A stretch of 52,766 bases of DNA from Pseudomonas sp. GM21 (GTDB lineage: Bacteria > Pseudomonadota > Gammaproteobacteria > Pseudomonadales > Pseudomonadaceae), in assembly GCF_000282215.1 (NCBI RefSeq), contig NZ_AKJS01000102.1, forward strand, positions 1 to 52,766, read 5' to 3'. The number at the start of each line of letters is the position of its first letter. Position 1 is the first letter of the stretch. The notes beneath the pieces were generated by a model. The model searched no databases, was not told the DNA's origin, and saw only the letters and a list, made by a program, of their open reading frames with translations. The translations under genes and the position numbers were made by a program. This document shows positions 33,342-45,182 of this stretch, piece after piece.

Positions 33342-35126
33342 TTAGCGGTCCACGTCGGCCATAACGAAATCGATACTACCCAGGTACGCGATCAAGTCCG
33401 CGACCATGCTGCCTTTGATCACCGAAGGGATCTGCTGCAAGTGCGGGAAGCTTGGGGTACGAATCCGGGTGCGGTAGCTCATGGTGCCGCCATCGCTCGT
33501 CAGGTAATAACTGTTGATGCCCTTGGTCGCTTCGATCATCTGGAAGGATTCGTTGGCCGGCATGACCGGGCCCCACGAAACCTGCAGGAAGTGCGTGATC
33601 AGGGTCTCGATGTGTTGCAGGGTGCGCTCTTTCGGCGGCGGCGTGGTCAGCGGGTGATCCGCCTTGTACGGGCCTTCCGGCATGTTGCGCATGCACTGCT
33701 CGATGATCTTGATGCTCTGGCGCATTTCTTCGACGCGCACGATGCAACGATCGTAGGCATCGCCATTGGCGGCCAGCGGCACTTCGAATTCGAAGTTTTC
33801 GTAACCGGAGTATGGGCGAGCCTTGCGCAGGTCGAAGTCGCAACCGGTCGAACGCAGGCCGGCACCGGTGACGCCCCATTCCAGGGCTTCCTTGGTGTTG
33901 TAGGCGGCGACGCCGATGGTGCGGCCACGCAGGATGCTGTTGTCCAGGGCGGCTTTCTGGTATTCGTCCAGACGCTTTGGCATCCACTCGACGAAGTCTT
34001 TCACCAGTTTTTCCCAGCCGCGCGGCAGGTCGTGAGCGACGCCACCAATGCGGTACCAGGCCGGATGCAGACGGAAACCGGTAATGGCTTCGATCACCGT
34101 GTACGCCTTCTGACGGTCGGTGAACGTGAAGAACACCGGGGTCATGGCGCCGACGTCCTGGATGTAGGTACCCAGGAATAGCAGATGGCTGGTGATCCGG
34201 AAGAACTCGGCCATCATGATGCGGATGACGTCGACCTTGTCCGGCACCTTGATGCCGGCCAGCTTCTCGACCGAGAGCACGTACGGCAGGTTGTTCATCA
34301 CGCCGCCGAGGTAATCGATACGGTCGGTGTACGGGATGAAACTGTGCCAGGATTGACGCTCGGCCATCTTCTCGGCACCACGGTGGTGGTAGCCAACGTC
34401 CGGTACGCAATCGACGATCTCTTCACCGTCCAGCTGCAGGATGATGCGGAACGCACCGTGCGCGGAAGGGTGGTTGGGTCCGAGGTTGAGGAACATGTAG
34501 TCCTCGTTCGCACCGGAACGCTTCATGCCCCAGTCTTCAGGCTTGAAGCGCGCGGCTTCTTCCTCAAGCTGTTGCTTGGCCAGGTTCAGGGTGAACGGGT
34601 CGAATTCGGTGGCACGGGCCGGGAAGTCCTTGCGCAGCGGGTGACCTTCCCAGGTCGGCGGCATCATGATGCGGGTCAGGTGCGGGTGGCCGGCAAAGTT
34701 GATGCCGTACATGTCCCACACTTCACGCTCGTACCAGTTGGCGTTCGGCCACAGACCGGTCACGGTCGGCACGTTGAGGTCGCTCTCGGACAAGGCGACC
34801 TTGATCATCACGTCACTATTACGTTCGATCGACATCAAGTGATAGAACACAGTGAAGTCGGCGCCGCTTGGCAGCCCTTGACGCTTGGTGCGCAGACGCT
34901 CGTCCACGCCGTGCAGGTCATAGAGCATGACGTACGGCTTGGGCAGGTTGCGCAGGAAGGTCAGGACTTCGACGAGTTTGGCACGCGCAACCCAAAGCAC
35001 CGGCATACCGGTGCGGGTCGGCTGGGCGGTGAACGCCTCGGGGCCAAAACGGTTGTTCAGTTCGACGACCACATCCTGGTCGTCTGCCTTGTAAGGCGGG
35101 ATGTACAGAGCACTGCCTGTAGTCAT
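33342..35126 (-). CDS. nuoC: NADH-quinone oxidoreductase fused subunit C/D
   Basis: A 594-residue fusion of the NuoC (about 1-190) and NuoD (about 200-594) subunits, the usual state in gammaproteobacteria. NuoD parts include [11 protein letters not shown] near residue 210, a segment of the quinone site next to NuoB, and G-C-D-F-D-L-R-K. Sometimes named nuoCD. 72 bases follow nuoB. Confidence 0.97.
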   Translation of the reverse strand: MTTGSALYIPPYKADDQDVVVELNNRFGPEAFTAQPTRTGMPVLWVARAKLVEVLTFLRNLPKPYVMLYDLHGVDERLRTKRQGLPSGADFTVFYHLMSIERNSDVMIKVALSESDLNVPTVTGLWPNANWYEREVWDMYGINFAGHPHLTRIMMPPTWEGHPLRKDFPARATEFDPFTLNLAKQQLEEEAARFKPEDWGMKRSGANEDYMFLNLGPNHPSAHGAFRIILQLDGEEIVDCVPDVGYHHRGAEKMAERQSWHSFIPYTDRIDYLGGVMNNLPYVLSVEKLAGIKVPDKVDVIRIMMAEFFRITSHLLFLGTYIQDVGAMTPVFFTFTDRQKAYTVIEAITGFRLHPAWYRIGGVAHDLPRGWEKLVKDFVEWMPKRLDEYQKAALDNSILRGRTIGVAAYNTKEALEWGVTGAGLRSTGCDFDLRKARPYSGYENFEFEVPLAANGDAYDRCIVRVEEMRQSIKIIEQCMRNMPEGPYKADHPLTTPPPKERTLQHIETLITHFLQVSWGPVMPANESFQMIEATKGINSYYLTSDGGTMSYRTRIRTPSFPHLQQIPSVIKGSMVADLIAYLGSIDFVMADVDR

Positions 35127-35198
35127 GGTTATTTATCGCTTTCGGTCAACGTAAAGAATGAAGCCAGTGTCTCGTTCTATTAAAGAAGCAGATCTGGA

Positions 35199-35873
35199 TC
35201 AGACTTCGTCGGGGCTGCGCAGGTTGGTGACTGCGATTCGCTGTTCGCGGCGCTTTTCCTTTTCGGAAGGCATCTCGGCGCGGTACACGCCTTGATCACC
35301 AACGACCCAGGAAAGCGGACGACGCTCCTGTCCAATCGACTCTTGCAAGAGCATCAAGCCTTGCAGGAAAGCTTCAGGACGGGGCGGGCAGCCAGGCACG
35401 TAGACGTCCACGGGCAGGAACTTGTCCACCCCTTGAACGACAGAGTAGATGTCGTACATGCCACCGGAGTTGGCGCACGAACCCATGGAGATAACCCACT
35501 TAGGTTCGAGCATTTGCTCGTAGAGACGCTGAATGATCGGCGCCATCTTGATGAAGCAGGTACCGGCGATAACCATGAAATCCGCCTGACGCGGCGATGC
35601 CCGGATAACCTCGGCGCCAAAGCGCGCGATGTCGTGGGGCGCCGTGAAGGCGGTAGTCATTTCCACGTAGCAGCACGAAAGACCGAAGTTATACGGCCAC
35701 AGGGAGTTCTTGCGCCCCCAGTTGATCGTGCCGTTAAGCACGTCTTCGAGCTTGCCCATGAAGATGTTTTTGTGGACTTGATCTTCTAACGGATCGGAAA
35801 CGGTTTCCCGTTCGCCAATCGGATACTGCTCGTTAGGAGCATCGGGGTCGATCCTGGTGAGATTGTATTGCAT
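35199..35873 (-). CDS. nuoB: NADH-quinone oxidoreductase subunit B
   Basis: A 224-residue subunit holding the last 4Fe-4S cluster N2 that reduces quinone. The Cys set is seen in L-S-C-C-Y-V-E-M and M-G-S-C-A-N-S-G-G with V-P-G-C-P-P-R-P. Start at ATG 35873 (M-Q-Y-N-L), which has GAGG 8 bases upstream; a TTG two codons earlier is a less likely start. Confidence 0.97.
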   Translation of the reverse strand: MQYNLTRIDPDAPNEQYPIGERETVSDPLEDQVHKNIFMGKLEDVLNGTINWGRKNSLWPYNFGLSCCYVEMTTAFTAPHDIARFGAEVIRASPRQADFMVIAGTCFIKMAPIIQRLYEQMLEPKWVISMGSCANSGGMYDIYSVVQGVDKFLPVDVYVPGCPPRPEAFLQGLMLLQESIGQERRPLSWVVGDQGVYRAEMPSEKEKRREQRIAVTNLRSPDEV

Positions 35874-35883
35874 TGCCAAAGCC

Positions 35884-36297
35884 TCATTGTTTCAGCTTCG
35901 CTTGCCGCTTACGACGAGCTTCCGGAGCCCAGTCAAGGGCGCCCACTCGGAATAGGTAGACAAGGCCTGCCAACAGAATTGCTATGAAAACGAGAGCTTC
36001 GACGAATCCGGTCCAGCCGCTTTCGCGGACGGACACAGACCATGCAAAGAGAAAAAGGGCTTCGATATCGAAGATCACGAAGAGCATCGCAACCAGATAG
36101 AATTTGGCTGAGAGCCGCAGACGGGCGCCACCTGTAGGCAGCATGCCGGATTCAAACGGTTCGTTTTTGCTGCGACCCCAGGCTTTTGACCCGAGGAGGC
36201 TGGAGACGCCGAGCATGAAGGCACACAGGCCGACGACGCCCAGAAGGAAAATGGCAAAGCCCCAGTTGTGGGCCATGAGTCCTGTCGCTTCGGGCAT
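35884..36297 (-). CDS. nuoA: NADH-quinone oxidoreductase subunit A
   Basis: A 137-residue membrane subunit with three helices; the first gene of the operon. The loop with [14 protein letters not shown] contacts the quinone site; this family often has Cys at the place of Met here. Start at M-P-E-A-T-G-L (36297) with AGGA upstream. The open frame goes further, but that part is leader and rich in Cys and Phe without family character. Confidence 0.96.
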   Translation of the reverse strand: MPEATGLMAHNWGFAIFLLGVVGLCAFMLGVSSLLGSKAWGRSKNEPFESGMLPTGGARLRLSAKFYLVAMLFVIFDIEALFLFAWSVSVRESGWTGFVEALVFIAILLAGLVYLFRVGALDWAPEARRKRQAKLKQ

Positions 36298-36721
36298 GCT
36301 GGTAATCCTTAACAGAGAGCAAAGGTCTCTGAGCTTGAAAAAGTAACAACGCAGTGACGATATGTCGCAGCAATCAATCCCGCTGATTTTATGGCTAAAC
36401 ACCCAGCAAGTAAAATTCCTATAGCGAAATTATTTATAGGAATAAGGACATAGCGCACCTCCAAAGCCCCGCAGCCCATGCATGGCGGGCATTAGCCGGC
36501 TTTTCATCAATATAGTTTTGTGGGAAATGTAACGAACATAGTATTGGCCAAATGATAATCAATATTGTTTGCGGTGGTTTTTAAACTGGTTATCCGGATT
36601 GGGGCCGCGAAGTTGTCTTTTGTGCGCGTTACAGCAAGTAGTGAAGGCGACGGTTTTAACGGATTTTTCTGACCCTGATGCCGCGCTGGATCAATGTTTT
36701 TCCTGTCTCACCACGGACCCT
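36298..36721. other. nuo promoter region
   Basis: Non-coding. The 5' end of the nuo message must lie here. An inverted repeat CCTATA-N11-TATAGG is at 36418-36440. I could not fix a -35/-10 pair with confidence. Confidence 0.45.
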
Positions 36722-36811
36722 TGTGGGAGCGAGCCTGCTCGCGAAAGCGGTAGGTCAGCCAGCGATGATGTTGACTGATCCGCCGCTTTCGCGAGCAGGC
36801 TCGCTCCCACA
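36722..36811. repeat. REPIN (two inverted REP sequences)
   Basis: A 29-base perfect inverted repeat (36722-36750 and 36783-36811) with the REP core, between the nuo promoter region and the aceA terminator. Confidence 0.9.
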
Positions 36812-36841
36812 GGGATTTGTGGTGTTTGAGGAATCGCAGGC

Positions 36842-36870
36842 AAAAAAACGCCCCGAACCAGTCGGGGCGT
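36842..36870 (-). terminator. terminator of aceA
   Basis: CGCCCCGA with TCGGGGCG followed on the minus strand by seven T. Confidence 0.85.
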
Positions 36871-36932
36871 CAGATGTGCGGCGTTGCGGTTTCTACTCGG
36901 TCCGCAGCGGCCGTTTACTCAAGCGAAGCAGA

Positions 36933-38258
36933 TCAGTGGAACTGTTCTTCTTCAGTCGAACCGGTCAGTGCGGTTACCGAAGACGAGCCACCTTGAATCA
37001 CAGTGGTCATGTCGTCGAAGTAGCCGGTGCCCACTTCCTGCTGGTGAGCCACGAAGGTGTAGCCCTTCGAAGCGTCAGCGAACTCTTGCTCTTGCAGCTT
37101 CACGTAGGCAGTCATGTCGTTGCGGGCGTAGTCGTGCGCCAGGTTGAACATGCTGTGCCACATGTTGTGAATGCCGGCCAGGGTAATGAACTGGTGCTTG
37201 TAACCCATGGCGGACAGTTCGCGCTGGAACTTGGCGATGGTCGCGTCGTCCAGGTTTTTCTTCCAGTTGAAGGAAGGCGAGCAGTTGTACGACAGCAGTT
37301 GGTCCGGGTATTCCTTTTTGATCGCTTCAGCGAAGCGACGAGCCTCGTCCAGATCCGGCTTGGCAGTTTCGCACCAGATCAGGTCGGCGTACGGAGCGTA
37401 TGCCAGGCCGCGAGCGATGGCCTGGTCCAGACCGGCGCGCACTTTGTAGAAGCCTTCCTGGGTACGTTCGCCAGTCACGAATGGCTGGTCGTACGGGTCG
37501 CAGTCGGAGGTCAGCAGGTCAGCTGCGTTAGCGTCGGTACGGGCCAGGATGATGGTCGGAGTACCGGCAACGTCAGCCGCCAGACGGGCAGCGGTCAGCT
37601 TCTGTACGGCTTCCTGGGTAGGAACCAGTACCTTGCCGCCCATGTGGCCGCATTTTTTCACGGAAGCCAGTTGGTCTTCGAAGTGAACGCCGGCGGCGCC
37701 TGCTTCGATCATGCTCTTCATCAGCTCGTAAGCGTTCAGTACGCCGCCGAAACCGGCTTCAGCGTCGGCCACGATTGGAGCGAAGTAGTCGATGTAGCCT
37801 TCGTCGCCCGGGCCTTTGCCGGCTTTCCACTGGATCTGGTCAGCACGACGGAACGAGTTGTTGATGCGCTTGACCACGGTTGGAACCGAGTCCACCGGGT
37901 ACAGCGACTGGTCCGGGTACATCGATTCGGCGGAGTTGTTGTCCGCAGCCACTTGCCAGCCCGACAGGTAGATCGCCTGGATACCGGCTTTGACTTGTTG
38001 TACAGCCTGGCCGCCGGTCAGGGCGCCCATGCAGTTGACGAAATCTTTCTCGGGACGGAAGGAAGGCTTGGCGCCCTGGGTGACCAGGTTCCACAGCTTC
38101 TCGGCGCCCAGTTTTGCAAAGGTGTGCTCAGGTTGAACCGAGCCACGCAGGCGGACGACGTCAGCAGCGGAGTAAGCGCGTGTCACGCCTTTCCAGCGTG
38201 GGTTTTCAGCCCAATCTTTTTCGAGGGCTGCAATTTGCTGTTCGCGTGTCAGTGCCAT
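36933..38258 (-). CDS. aceA: isocitrate lyase
   Basis: A 441-residue enzyme splitting isocitrate to succinate and glyoxylate, the first step of the glyoxylate bypass used on acetate and fatty acids. The catalytic motif K-K-C-G-H-M-G-G-K is present, as are the family segments near [18 protein letters not shown]. Start at M-A-L-T-R-E-Q-Q (38258); the 56 upstream residues have no family character. A 470-base upstream region with a palindrome suggests regulation by carbon source. It competes for isocitrate with the two dehydrogenases at 45397 and 48115. Confidence 0.97.
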   Translation of the reverse strand: MALTREQQIAALEKDWAENPRWKGVTRAYSAADVVRLRGSVQPEHTFAKLGAEKLWNLVTQGAKPSFRPEKDFVNCMGALTGGQAVQQVKAGIQAIYLSGWQVAADNNSAESMYPDQSLYPVDSVPTVVKRINNSFRRADQIQWKAGKGPGDEGYIDYFAPIVADAEAGFGGVLNAYELMKSMIEAGAAGVHFEDQLASVKKCGHMGGKVLVPTQEAVQKLTAARLAADVAGTPTIILARTDANAADLLTSDCDPYDQPFVTGERTQEGFYKVRAGLDQAIARGLAYAPYADLIWCETAKPDLDEARRFAEAIKKEYPDQLLSYNCSPSFNWKKNLDDATIAKFQRELSAMGYKHQFITLAGIHNMWHSMFNLAHDYARNDMTAYVKLQEQEFADASKGYTFVAHQQEVGTGYFDDMTTVIQGGSSSVTALTGSTEEEQFH

Positions 38259-38731
38259 GGAGATAAACCTCGTCGCGTCTTTTACGGAAAGTTGTACTGC
38301 GGTGGAAAATTCCTGCGCTCGCTGACCAGAAGCTTGGGTGGTCAAGTCGGATTCGGCGGGGTAGCGACGGGATGAACGATGGGCTCGAGGGGAAGTGAGC
38401 AGGTAAGGGCAAACTAATGGGCGCATTCGGGCATCGTGGGCCTTGGTGCGAACTTCAGTGCAGTGCCGGGTTACCTAATTAGCTTCCGTCCCTCGGGACA
38501 ACTTCGTTCCAGTCGGCAACCTCGTCAAACACACCTTGTGGGCGGTACAGACACGAAGCGGCTCGCGGGATAGGTGCGAGCATCGCCTCGAAGGCCCTTG
38601 CCAGGGCCCCTGATTAGCGGGAGCGAGGCCATCATGCCTTTGCTTTTTTCGATCGTCAAACGTTTTGTAGTGCTTTTTTTCGACCACTACATCTTTGGTC
38701 TAATACGACTAATCAGTCAGTTCCCGGTGCT
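38259..38731. other. aceA upstream region
   Basis: No gene. It holds the operator-like palindrome at 38666-38691 and a minus-strand TTGACG-N17-CATGAT promoter candidate just downstream of it (38632-38660). Confidence 0.5.
38666..38691. promoter_or_regulatory. palindromic operator-like site upstream of aceA
   Basis: TGTAGTG and CACTACA, perfect 7-base half sites separated by 12 bases. It lies just upstream of the candidate -35 of aceA. TGTAGT/ACTACA halves resemble, from memory, the sites of RccR, the RpiR-family regulator of aceA in P. fluorescens. Confidence 0.55.
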
Positions 38732-39469
38732 TTAGTCCAAAGTATCGACTTTCACCCGCAGGGTCATGTCTTCCCGGCCCTGAGTAGCATAGTTGCGGGT
38801 TTGGGCGCGTTTGTCGGTCAGGTTCTGGTGGTTGACGCCGGCGAGGGTAATCCATTCGCCGAGGCGACCTGTGACAGTTGTGTCGGTACTTTGCACGTTC
38901 ACTACATCGGGACGTTCCTGGCTCATGCGGTCACGATTGGTGCTGATAGCCAGGTGAACGATTTCACCGGTGACGCTGGCGGTGACATAGAAGCCTTGAG
39001 TGACGTTGCGATATTCAGTCTGGCTGCGCAAATCACCGTAAGAATCGGATTGCGCGCTCGTAAGCGGGACGCTCTGGCCGACCTGAATCAATGCGGGGGT
39101 ACCTTCGCTGGCCTGAACCTGCTGGACGCCGCCGTCACGGCTGGACGTGCTGCGACGGATGATTCGGGTTTGGTTCGACTTGGAGCTCTGGTAGTTGTTG
39201 TCGCTGGTGTCGACGGTGATCAGCAGGCGCTTGGCGGCGACATCGAGTTGGCTGATCAGGGCTTTAAGTTCGTCGATCTTGCGCTGATCCGCGTTAACGA
39301 TCAGTTGATTTCCATAGGCGCTGACCTGGCCATCCTTGCCAATGAAGTCTTGCGCCATGGGCAGCATGTCGGCGCTGGTGCGGAAGTTCAGAGGCACGAT
39401 TTCGGTAGCGGCCATGGCTGAAAAACTGCAGGTCAGCAGCAGGGTGGTGAGCAGGGTGCGTAGGGACAT
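38732..39469 (-). CDS. exported protein with a secretin-type short domain
   Basis: A 245-residue protein with a Sec signal peptide (L-L-T-T-L-L-L-T-C-S-F-S-A-M-A). The region around residues 24-90 (E-I-V-P-L-N-F-R-T-S-A-D-M ... Q-L-I-V-N-A-D-Q-R-K-I-D-E-L) resembles the N1/short domain of secretins, the pore proteins of type II/III secretion. The C-terminal half is Ser/Thr-rich beta-type sequence with G-R-L-G-E-W-I-T-L-A-G-V. It is too short to form a channel itself. The start is chosen at the signal peptide. No secretion genes are adjacent. Confidence 0.75.
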   Translation of the reverse strand: MSLRTLLTTLLLTCSFSAMAATEIVPLNFRTSADMLPMAQDFIGKDGQVSAYGNQLIVNADQRKIDELKALISQLDVAAKRLLITVDTSDNNYQSSKSNQTRIIRRSTSSRDGGVQQVQASEGTPALIQVGQSVPLTSAQSDSYGDLRSQTEYRNVTQGFYVTASVTGEIVHLAISTNRDRMSQERPDVVNVQSTDTTVTGRLGEWITLAGVNHQNLTDKRAQTRNYATQGREDMTLRVKVDTLD

Positions 39470-39548
39470 ATCCGTTATCTCCGACTTCAAGTGCCTTGAT
39501 AGTGCCAGTTTGTCGGCCCGGCGTGGCGCAAGTTGAATCGTAGACAGC

Positions 39549-39584
39549 AAAACGCCCCGGCATCCGAAAATGGCGGGGCGTTTT
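39549..39584 (-). terminator. hairpin between the GNAT and secretin-domain genes
   Basis: CGCCCC...GGGGCG stem with an A run on the left and T run on the right. It lies upstream of the secretin-domain gene and probably ends the roxA-GNAT transcript. Confidence 0.6.
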
Positions 39585-39595
39585 GTGGTGTTTGT

Positions 39596-39707
39596 GATCG
39601 TTCCCACGCTTTGCGTGGGAATGCAGCCTGTGACGCTCTGCGTCACTTGCCGCGATGGGACGCGGAGCGTCCCAGGAGGCATTACCACGCGGAGCGTGGG
39701 AACGATC
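39596..39707. repeat. array of four three-base-loop hairpins
   Basis: Four perfect hairpins in a row: CCCACGC-TTT-GCGTGGG, GTGACGC-TCT-GCGTCAC, GGGACGC-GGA-GCGTCCC, CCACGC-GGA-GCGTGG. The ends GATCGTTCCCACG and CGTGGGAACGATC make the whole array an inverted repeat. A common intergenic repeat type in P. fluorescens genomes as I recall. Confidence 0.8.
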
Positions 39708-39719
39708 AGTGGCAGACAC

Positions 39720-40145
39720 TCAGGTCGAGTGACGCACCATGTCCACATGCGGTATCCCTGCTTCCAGGAATTCCTCACTGACAATGTGAAAGCCCAAGCG
39801 CTCATAGAACGCCGTAGCCTGCACCTGTGCGCTGAGCATCTGCTGCTTCAGCCCGCGCTTCTCGGCTTCGCCGATCAATGCTTGCATCAGTGCATCGCCG
39901 ACCTTGAGGCCGCGCCAGTCCTTGAGTACCGATACCCGGCCAATGTGGCCGTCCGGCAGCAGGCGGGCGGTGCCGATTGGAAAGTCGCCTTCGAAGGCCA
40001 GGAAATGCACCGCGGTGGCGTCATCGGCATCCCATTCCAGCTCGGGCGGAACGGATTGCTCGGCGATGAACACCGTCTCGCGAATGCGCCGGATTTCGGC
40101 GTTATCCTTTTGCCAGTCTGCAACACTTACGTGAATTTTATTCAT
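39720..40145 (-). CDS. GNAT family N-acetyltransferase
   Basis: A 141-residue acetyltransferase. The acetyl-CoA site is G-R-V-S-V-L-K-D-W-R-G-L-K-V-G-D-A-L near residues 70-87, followed by A-F-Y-E-R-L-G-F typical of motif B. ATG at 40145 overlaps the stop of the upstream roxA gene by 8 bases (ATGAATAA), so they are co-translated. The substrate is unknown; the coupling with a ribosomal protein hydroxylase hints at a translation-related role. Confidence 0.88.
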   Translation of the reverse strand: MNKIHVSVADWQKDNAEIRRIRETVFIAEQSVPPELEWDADDATAVHFLAFEGDFPIGTARLLPDGHIGRVSVLKDWRGLKVGDALMQALIGEAEKRGLKQQMLSAQVQATAFYERLGFHIVSEEFLEAGIPHVDMVRHST

Positions 40146-41307
40146 CAGCAAACCCCAGGCTTCCTTGCTTGATCAGTTCGCACAGCAGGCCACGACCGTC
40201 TTCGTCGGCCAGCCACTCGCCAAGGTTGTCGATGTGCAGCGAGTCGGCGGCGCAGATCATTTTCAGCAGTTCGCGCAACTTGCCCGGCAGATAACGGCTC
40301 TGGCCGCTGGCGAACAACAGCAGGTCGTCATCGACTTCGGACCAGGCCAGGCGAGCGCTTGGGTTGCGGATCAAGATCGCGCCTTGTTCAAGGCTGGCGA
40401 GCAGGTCGTCTTCCTCGATTTCTTCCGGGCCTACCACGAGTTCCGGGTAGCGTGGCTCCGTCATGAACTGGCCGAACCAGGTCAGCAGCAGGCGCTCGTC
40501 GCTCATGTGCTCGGCCAGCAGGGCTTTGAGGCGATCAAGGGCGTCGCGCTGGATCTGGTGTGGATCCGTCGCAGGCACCGCGTCGGCGTCGGTGTAGCGT
40601 TCTTCGTCCGTCAGGAACTGGCTGAGGAAGTCCGTGAAATGGGTCAGCACTTCAGCGGCGCTCGGCGCACGGAAACCGACGGAGTACGTCATGCAGTCAT
40701 CGACCGCGACGCCGCAGTGGGCCAGGCGTGGTGGCAGATACAGCATGTCGCCCGGTTCCAGAACCCACTCATCGGTGGCTTCGAAGTCAGCGAGGATGCG
40801 CAGGTCGGCGTGTTTGAGCATCGGGCTCTCGGAGTCGCACATCTGGCCGATTTTCCAGTTGCGCTTGCCGTGGCCTTGCAACAGGAACACGTCGTAGTTA
40901 TCGAAGTGCGGACCCACGCTGCCACCCGGGGCGGCGAAGCTGATCATCACGTCGTCGACGCGCCAGCTCGGCAGAAAGCGGAACTGTTCCAGCAGTTCGC
41001 TGACTTCAGGCACAAACTGATCGACCGCTTGAACCAGCAGCGTCCACTCGCGTTCCGGCAGTTTGCTGAATTCGTCTTCGGCGAACGGGCCGCGGCGCAA
41101 TTCCCAAGGATGCTCGCCGTGCTCGATCACCAGGCGCGATTCGACTTCTTCTTCCAGTGCGAGGCCGGCCAGTTCGTCGGCGTCGATCGGGCTTTCGAAA
41201 TCAGGAATCGCCTGGCGGATCAGCAGCGGTTTTTTCTGCCAGTAGTCGCGCAGGAACTCGCGTGCCGTGATGCCACCCAGAAGTTGAAGAGGAATATCAG
41301 GATTCAT
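40138..41307 (-). CDS. roxA: ribosomal protein L16 arginine hydroxylase (JmjC family)
   Basis: A 389-residue 2-oxoglutarate/Fe(II) oxygenase of the YcfD/RoxA kind, which hydroxylates an arginine of ribosomal protein uL16. The iron triad is visible: H134-x-D136 (G-P-H-F-D-N-Y-D) and H197 (P-R-L-A-H-C-G-V). The C-terminal winged-helix part follows, as in E. coli YcfD. Start at M-N-P-D-I-P-L (41307). It lies next to purB, hflD and mnmA, in the same area as in other pseudomonads. Confidence 0.92.
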   Translation of the reverse strand: MNPDIPLQLLGGITAREFLRDYWQKKPLLIRQAIPDFESPIDADELAGLALEEEVESRLVIEHGEHPWELRRGPFAEDEFSKLPEREWTLLVQAVDQFVPEVSELLEQFRFLPSWRVDDVMISFAAPGGSVGPHFDNYDVFLLQGHGKRNWKIGQMCDSESPMLKHADLRILADFEATDEWVLEPGDMLYLPPRLAHCGVAVDDCMTYSVGFRAPSAAEVLTHFTDFLSQFLTDEERYTDADAVPATDPHQIQRDALDRLKALLAEHMSDERLLLTWFGQFMTEPRYPELVVGPEEIEEDDLLASLEQGAILIRNPSARLAWSEVDDDLLLFASGQSRYLPGKLRELLKMICAADSLHIDNLGEWLADEDGRGLLCELIKQGSLGFADE

Positions 41308-41345
41308 GTGTAACCTATTGAAAAAAAGCACTTTTGAGACATGAA

Positions 41346-41370
41346 TAAAAACGCCCGGCGCGGCCGGGCG
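41346..41370 (-). terminator. terminator of the mnmA-hflD-purB unit
   Basis: CGCCCGGC-GCG-GCCGGGCG with five T on the minus strand, 24 bases after the purB stop. Confidence 0.85.
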
Positions 41371-41393
41371 TCTCAAACAGGTCCAGCGGTCAA

Positions 41394-42851
<1,458 letters not shown>

Positions 42852-42888
42852 TTACGCGTAAAACGGAGTAAATGGTTGTCTGCGTGAC

Positions 42889-43512
42889 TTATTCGTTACG
42901 CATCAAGGGGTAAAGCTCTTTGAGCAACTTGCGGCGGCTGATCACCAGCTGCCAGCGATGGCCACCCAACTGCCGCCACAGTCGCGCCGAGCGAATCCCG
43001 GCCAGCAACAGGGCGCGGATTTTCGAGGCGTTACTCGGCTGCTGAAGGTTGCGCATGTCGCCGTGGACCTGAATCCGTTGGCGCAAGGTGCTCAGGGTGT
43101 CCTGATACAGCGCGCCGCACGCGGCAATCACGTTTTCATGGGCCGGGCCGAAGTGCTCGACCTGAGACTGGATCTGCGGCAAACGCTTGCCAATCACTTC
43201 CAGCATGTCGCCGCGCTTGGCCAGTTGACGCTCCAGACCCAGCATCGCCAGTGCGTAACGCAAGGGTTCGCGCTGAAGGGCACTCGGGTCGCGTTCCAGT
43301 GCGCCGACCAGGGCGCGATAGCCTTCGCGCAGATTGAGGTCATCACCGCCGTAAACTTCCAGCGTGTCCTTGGGGTCGCGAATCAGCAGGCTGCCGAGCA
43401 TGCAAGTCAGGCCGGCTTCAGAGGTCTGGCCGCTCTTGGCAATCTTGTCGACGAGGACGGCGGCGAGAAACACGCCGCCCAGCGCCGTCAATTGCTCCTG
43501 GGTCGGGCTCAT
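42889..43512 (-). CDS. hflD: high frequency lysogenization protein HflD homologue
   Basis: A 207-residue helical, membrane-associated protein of unclear housekeeping role. In E. coli it binds lambda CII and favours lysis. Recognised by [15 protein letters not shown] and [21 protein letters not shown]. The ATG at 43512 overlaps the mnmA stop by 4 bases. Confidence 0.93.
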   Translation of the reverse strand: MSPTQEQLTALGGVFLAAVLVDKIAKSGQTSEAGLTCMLGSLLIRDPKDTLEVYGGDDLNLREGYRALVGALERDPSALQREPLRYALAMLGLERQLAKRGDMLEVIGKRLPQIQSQVEHFGPAHENVIAACGALYQDTLSTLRQRIQVHGDMRNLQQPSNASKIRALLLAGIRSARLWRQLGGHRWQLVISRRKLLKELYPLMRNE

Positions 43513-44642
43513 TGCTGCTGGCCTTTGCTGGTCCACGGCTCGGCAATTTCGATCACGCCGCCACCCAGGCAGATTTCGCCGTCGTAAAACACCACGGACT
43601 GGCCTGGGGTGACCGCGCGTTGCGGGTCATCAAAGGTTGCGCGGTAGCCGGTGGCGGTTTTTTCCAGCGTGCACGGCTGGTCGCTCTGGCGATAGCGGAC
43701 TTTTGCGGTCAACTTGCGTGGCTCGGTCAAATCAATCGGATTGACCCAATAAATGTCCGAAGCGAGCAGGGCGCGGGAGAACAGGTACGGGTGGTCATTG
43801 CCCTGACCAACGATCAGTTCGTTGTGTTCCAGGTCCTTGATCAGCACGTACCACGGCTCGTCACTGGCGTCTTTCAAACCGCCGATGCCCAGGCCCTGGC
43901 GCTGGCCGATGGTGTGGTACATCAAGCCGTGGTGACGGCCGATCACTTCGCCTTCGGTGGTCTTGATCTCGCCGGGCTGTGCGGGCAGGTACTGCTTGAG
44001 GAAGTCGCTGAAGCGGCGTTCGCCAATAAAGCAGATCCCGGTGGAGTCTTTTTTCTTCGCGGTCGCCAGCTCGTATTTCTCGGCAATCGCACGCACTTCG
44101 GGCTTTTCCAGTTCGCCGACCGGGAACAGGGTCTTGGCGATCTGTTCGCCGCCGACGGCGTGCAGGAAGTAGCTCTGGTCCTTGTTCGCGTCCAGGCCCT
44201 TGAGCAATTCAGTGCGACCGTCGATATCGCGGCGGCGCACATAGTGGCCGGTGGCGATCAGGTCGGCGCCCAGCATCATGGCGTAGTCGAGGAACGCCTT
44301 GAACTTGATCTCGCGGTTGCACAGGATGTCCGGGTTCGGCGTGCGTCCGGCCTTGTATTCGGCCAGGAAGTGCTCGAACACATTGTCCCAGTACTCGGCG
44401 GCGAAGTTGGCGGTGTGCAGTTTGATGCCAATTTTGTCGCACACGGCCTGAGCGTCCGCCAGGTCGTCCATGGCGGTGCAGTATTCCGTTCCATCGTCTT
44501 CTTCCCAGTTCTTCATGAACAGGCCTTCCACCTCGTAACCCTGCTCGATCAGCAGGAGGGCGGAAACGGAAGAGTCCACGCCGCCGGACATACCGACAAT
44601 GACGCGCTTCTTTTGTGTGTCAGAAGGGGCTGGATCACGCAT
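43509..44642 (-). CDS. mnmA: tRNA-specific 2-thiouridylase
   Basis: A 377-residue enzyme that puts sulfur on uridine 34 of the tRNAs for Lys, Glu and Gln. The ATP pyrophosphatase loop is S-G-G-V-D-S-S (19-25). The catalytic cysteines are C108 (D-I-L-C-N-R-E) and C204 (G-I-C-F-I-G-E-R). Operon with hflD and purB, directly after nudJ. Confidence 0.97.
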   Translation of the reverse strand: MRDPAPSDTQKKRVIVGMSGGVDSSVSALLLIEQGYEVEGLFMKNWEEDDGTEYCTAMDDLADAQAVCDKIGIKLHTANFAAEYWDNVFEHFLAEYKAGRTPNPDILCNREIKFKAFLDYAMMLGADLIATGHYVRRRDIDGRTELLKGLDANKDQSYFLHAVGGEQIAKTLFPVGELEKPEVRAIAEKYELATAKKKDSTGICFIGERRFSDFLKQYLPAQPGEIKTTEGEVIGRHHGLMYHTIGQRQGLGIGGLKDASDEPWYVLIKDLEHNELIVGQGNDHPYLFSRALLASDIYWVNPIDLTEPRKLTAKVRYRQSDQPCTLEKTATGYRATFDDPQRAVTPGQSVVFYDGEICLGGGVIEIAEPWTSKGQQQ

Positions 44643-44701
44643 AGGGATTCAATGAGTGTCTTGAAAAAGGACGCGATTCTAACAGGCCAGAGCCCGCAAG
44701 G

Positions 44702-45148
44702 CTAAAGAGAAGGGCGGATCAGTTCGAGGCTGAAGTGATTTCCGTCCAGATAATCATCGATGCAGCGGATGATCAGCTCACTGCGCCAGTTTGCGCGCTG
44801 TTCCAGCAATTCGTCACGCGTCAGCCACTTCGCGCCAACGATGCCGTCATCCAGCTGATAGTCCGGGTGGTGTTTGAGCGGTTTTGCGATGAAGCACACT
44901 CGCTGGTAAGTCACGCCGTTGCTGGGGGCGGTGTACAGGTAAATGCCGGTGACGCCGGTCGGCTCGACGTCCCAGCCGGTTTCTTCGAGGGTTTCGCGAA
45001 TGGCGGCTTCGGTCAGCGTTTCCTCCGGGTCCAGATGACCGGCGGGTTGATTGAGCACGACACGGCCATGTTTGAGTTCTTCAACCATCAGGAAGCGACC
45101 GTTGTCTTCGACGATGGTGGCGACGGTGATGTGGGGTTTCCAGTCCAT
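44702..45148 (-). CDS. nudJ: Nudix hydrolase NudJ-type
   Basis: A 148-residue phosphatase for nucleoside di-/triphosphates and thiamine pyrophosphate-type compounds. The Nudix box is complete: G-H-L-D-P-E-E-T-L-T-E-A-A-I-R-E-T-L-E-E (about 37-56). GAGGAA lies just before the ATG. The same neighbour order as in E. coli (nudJ-mnmA-hflD-purB) supports the name. Confidence 0.92.
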   Translation of the reverse strand: MDWKPHITVATIVEDNGRFLMVEELKHGRVVLNQPAGHLDPEETLTEAAIRETLEETGWDVEPTGVTGIYLYTAPSNGVTYQRVCFIAKPLKHHPDYQLDDGIVGAKWLTRDELLEQRANWRSELIIRCIDDYLDGNHFSLELIRPSL

Positions 45149-45182
45149 GAGGCTTCCTCGGTGTTTTGTGTTGTGTGTTGTG

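Noticed and set aside
33342..35126. nuoC-nuoD fusion as a novelty
   Set aside because: Fused NuoCD is the normal form in gammaproteobacteria.
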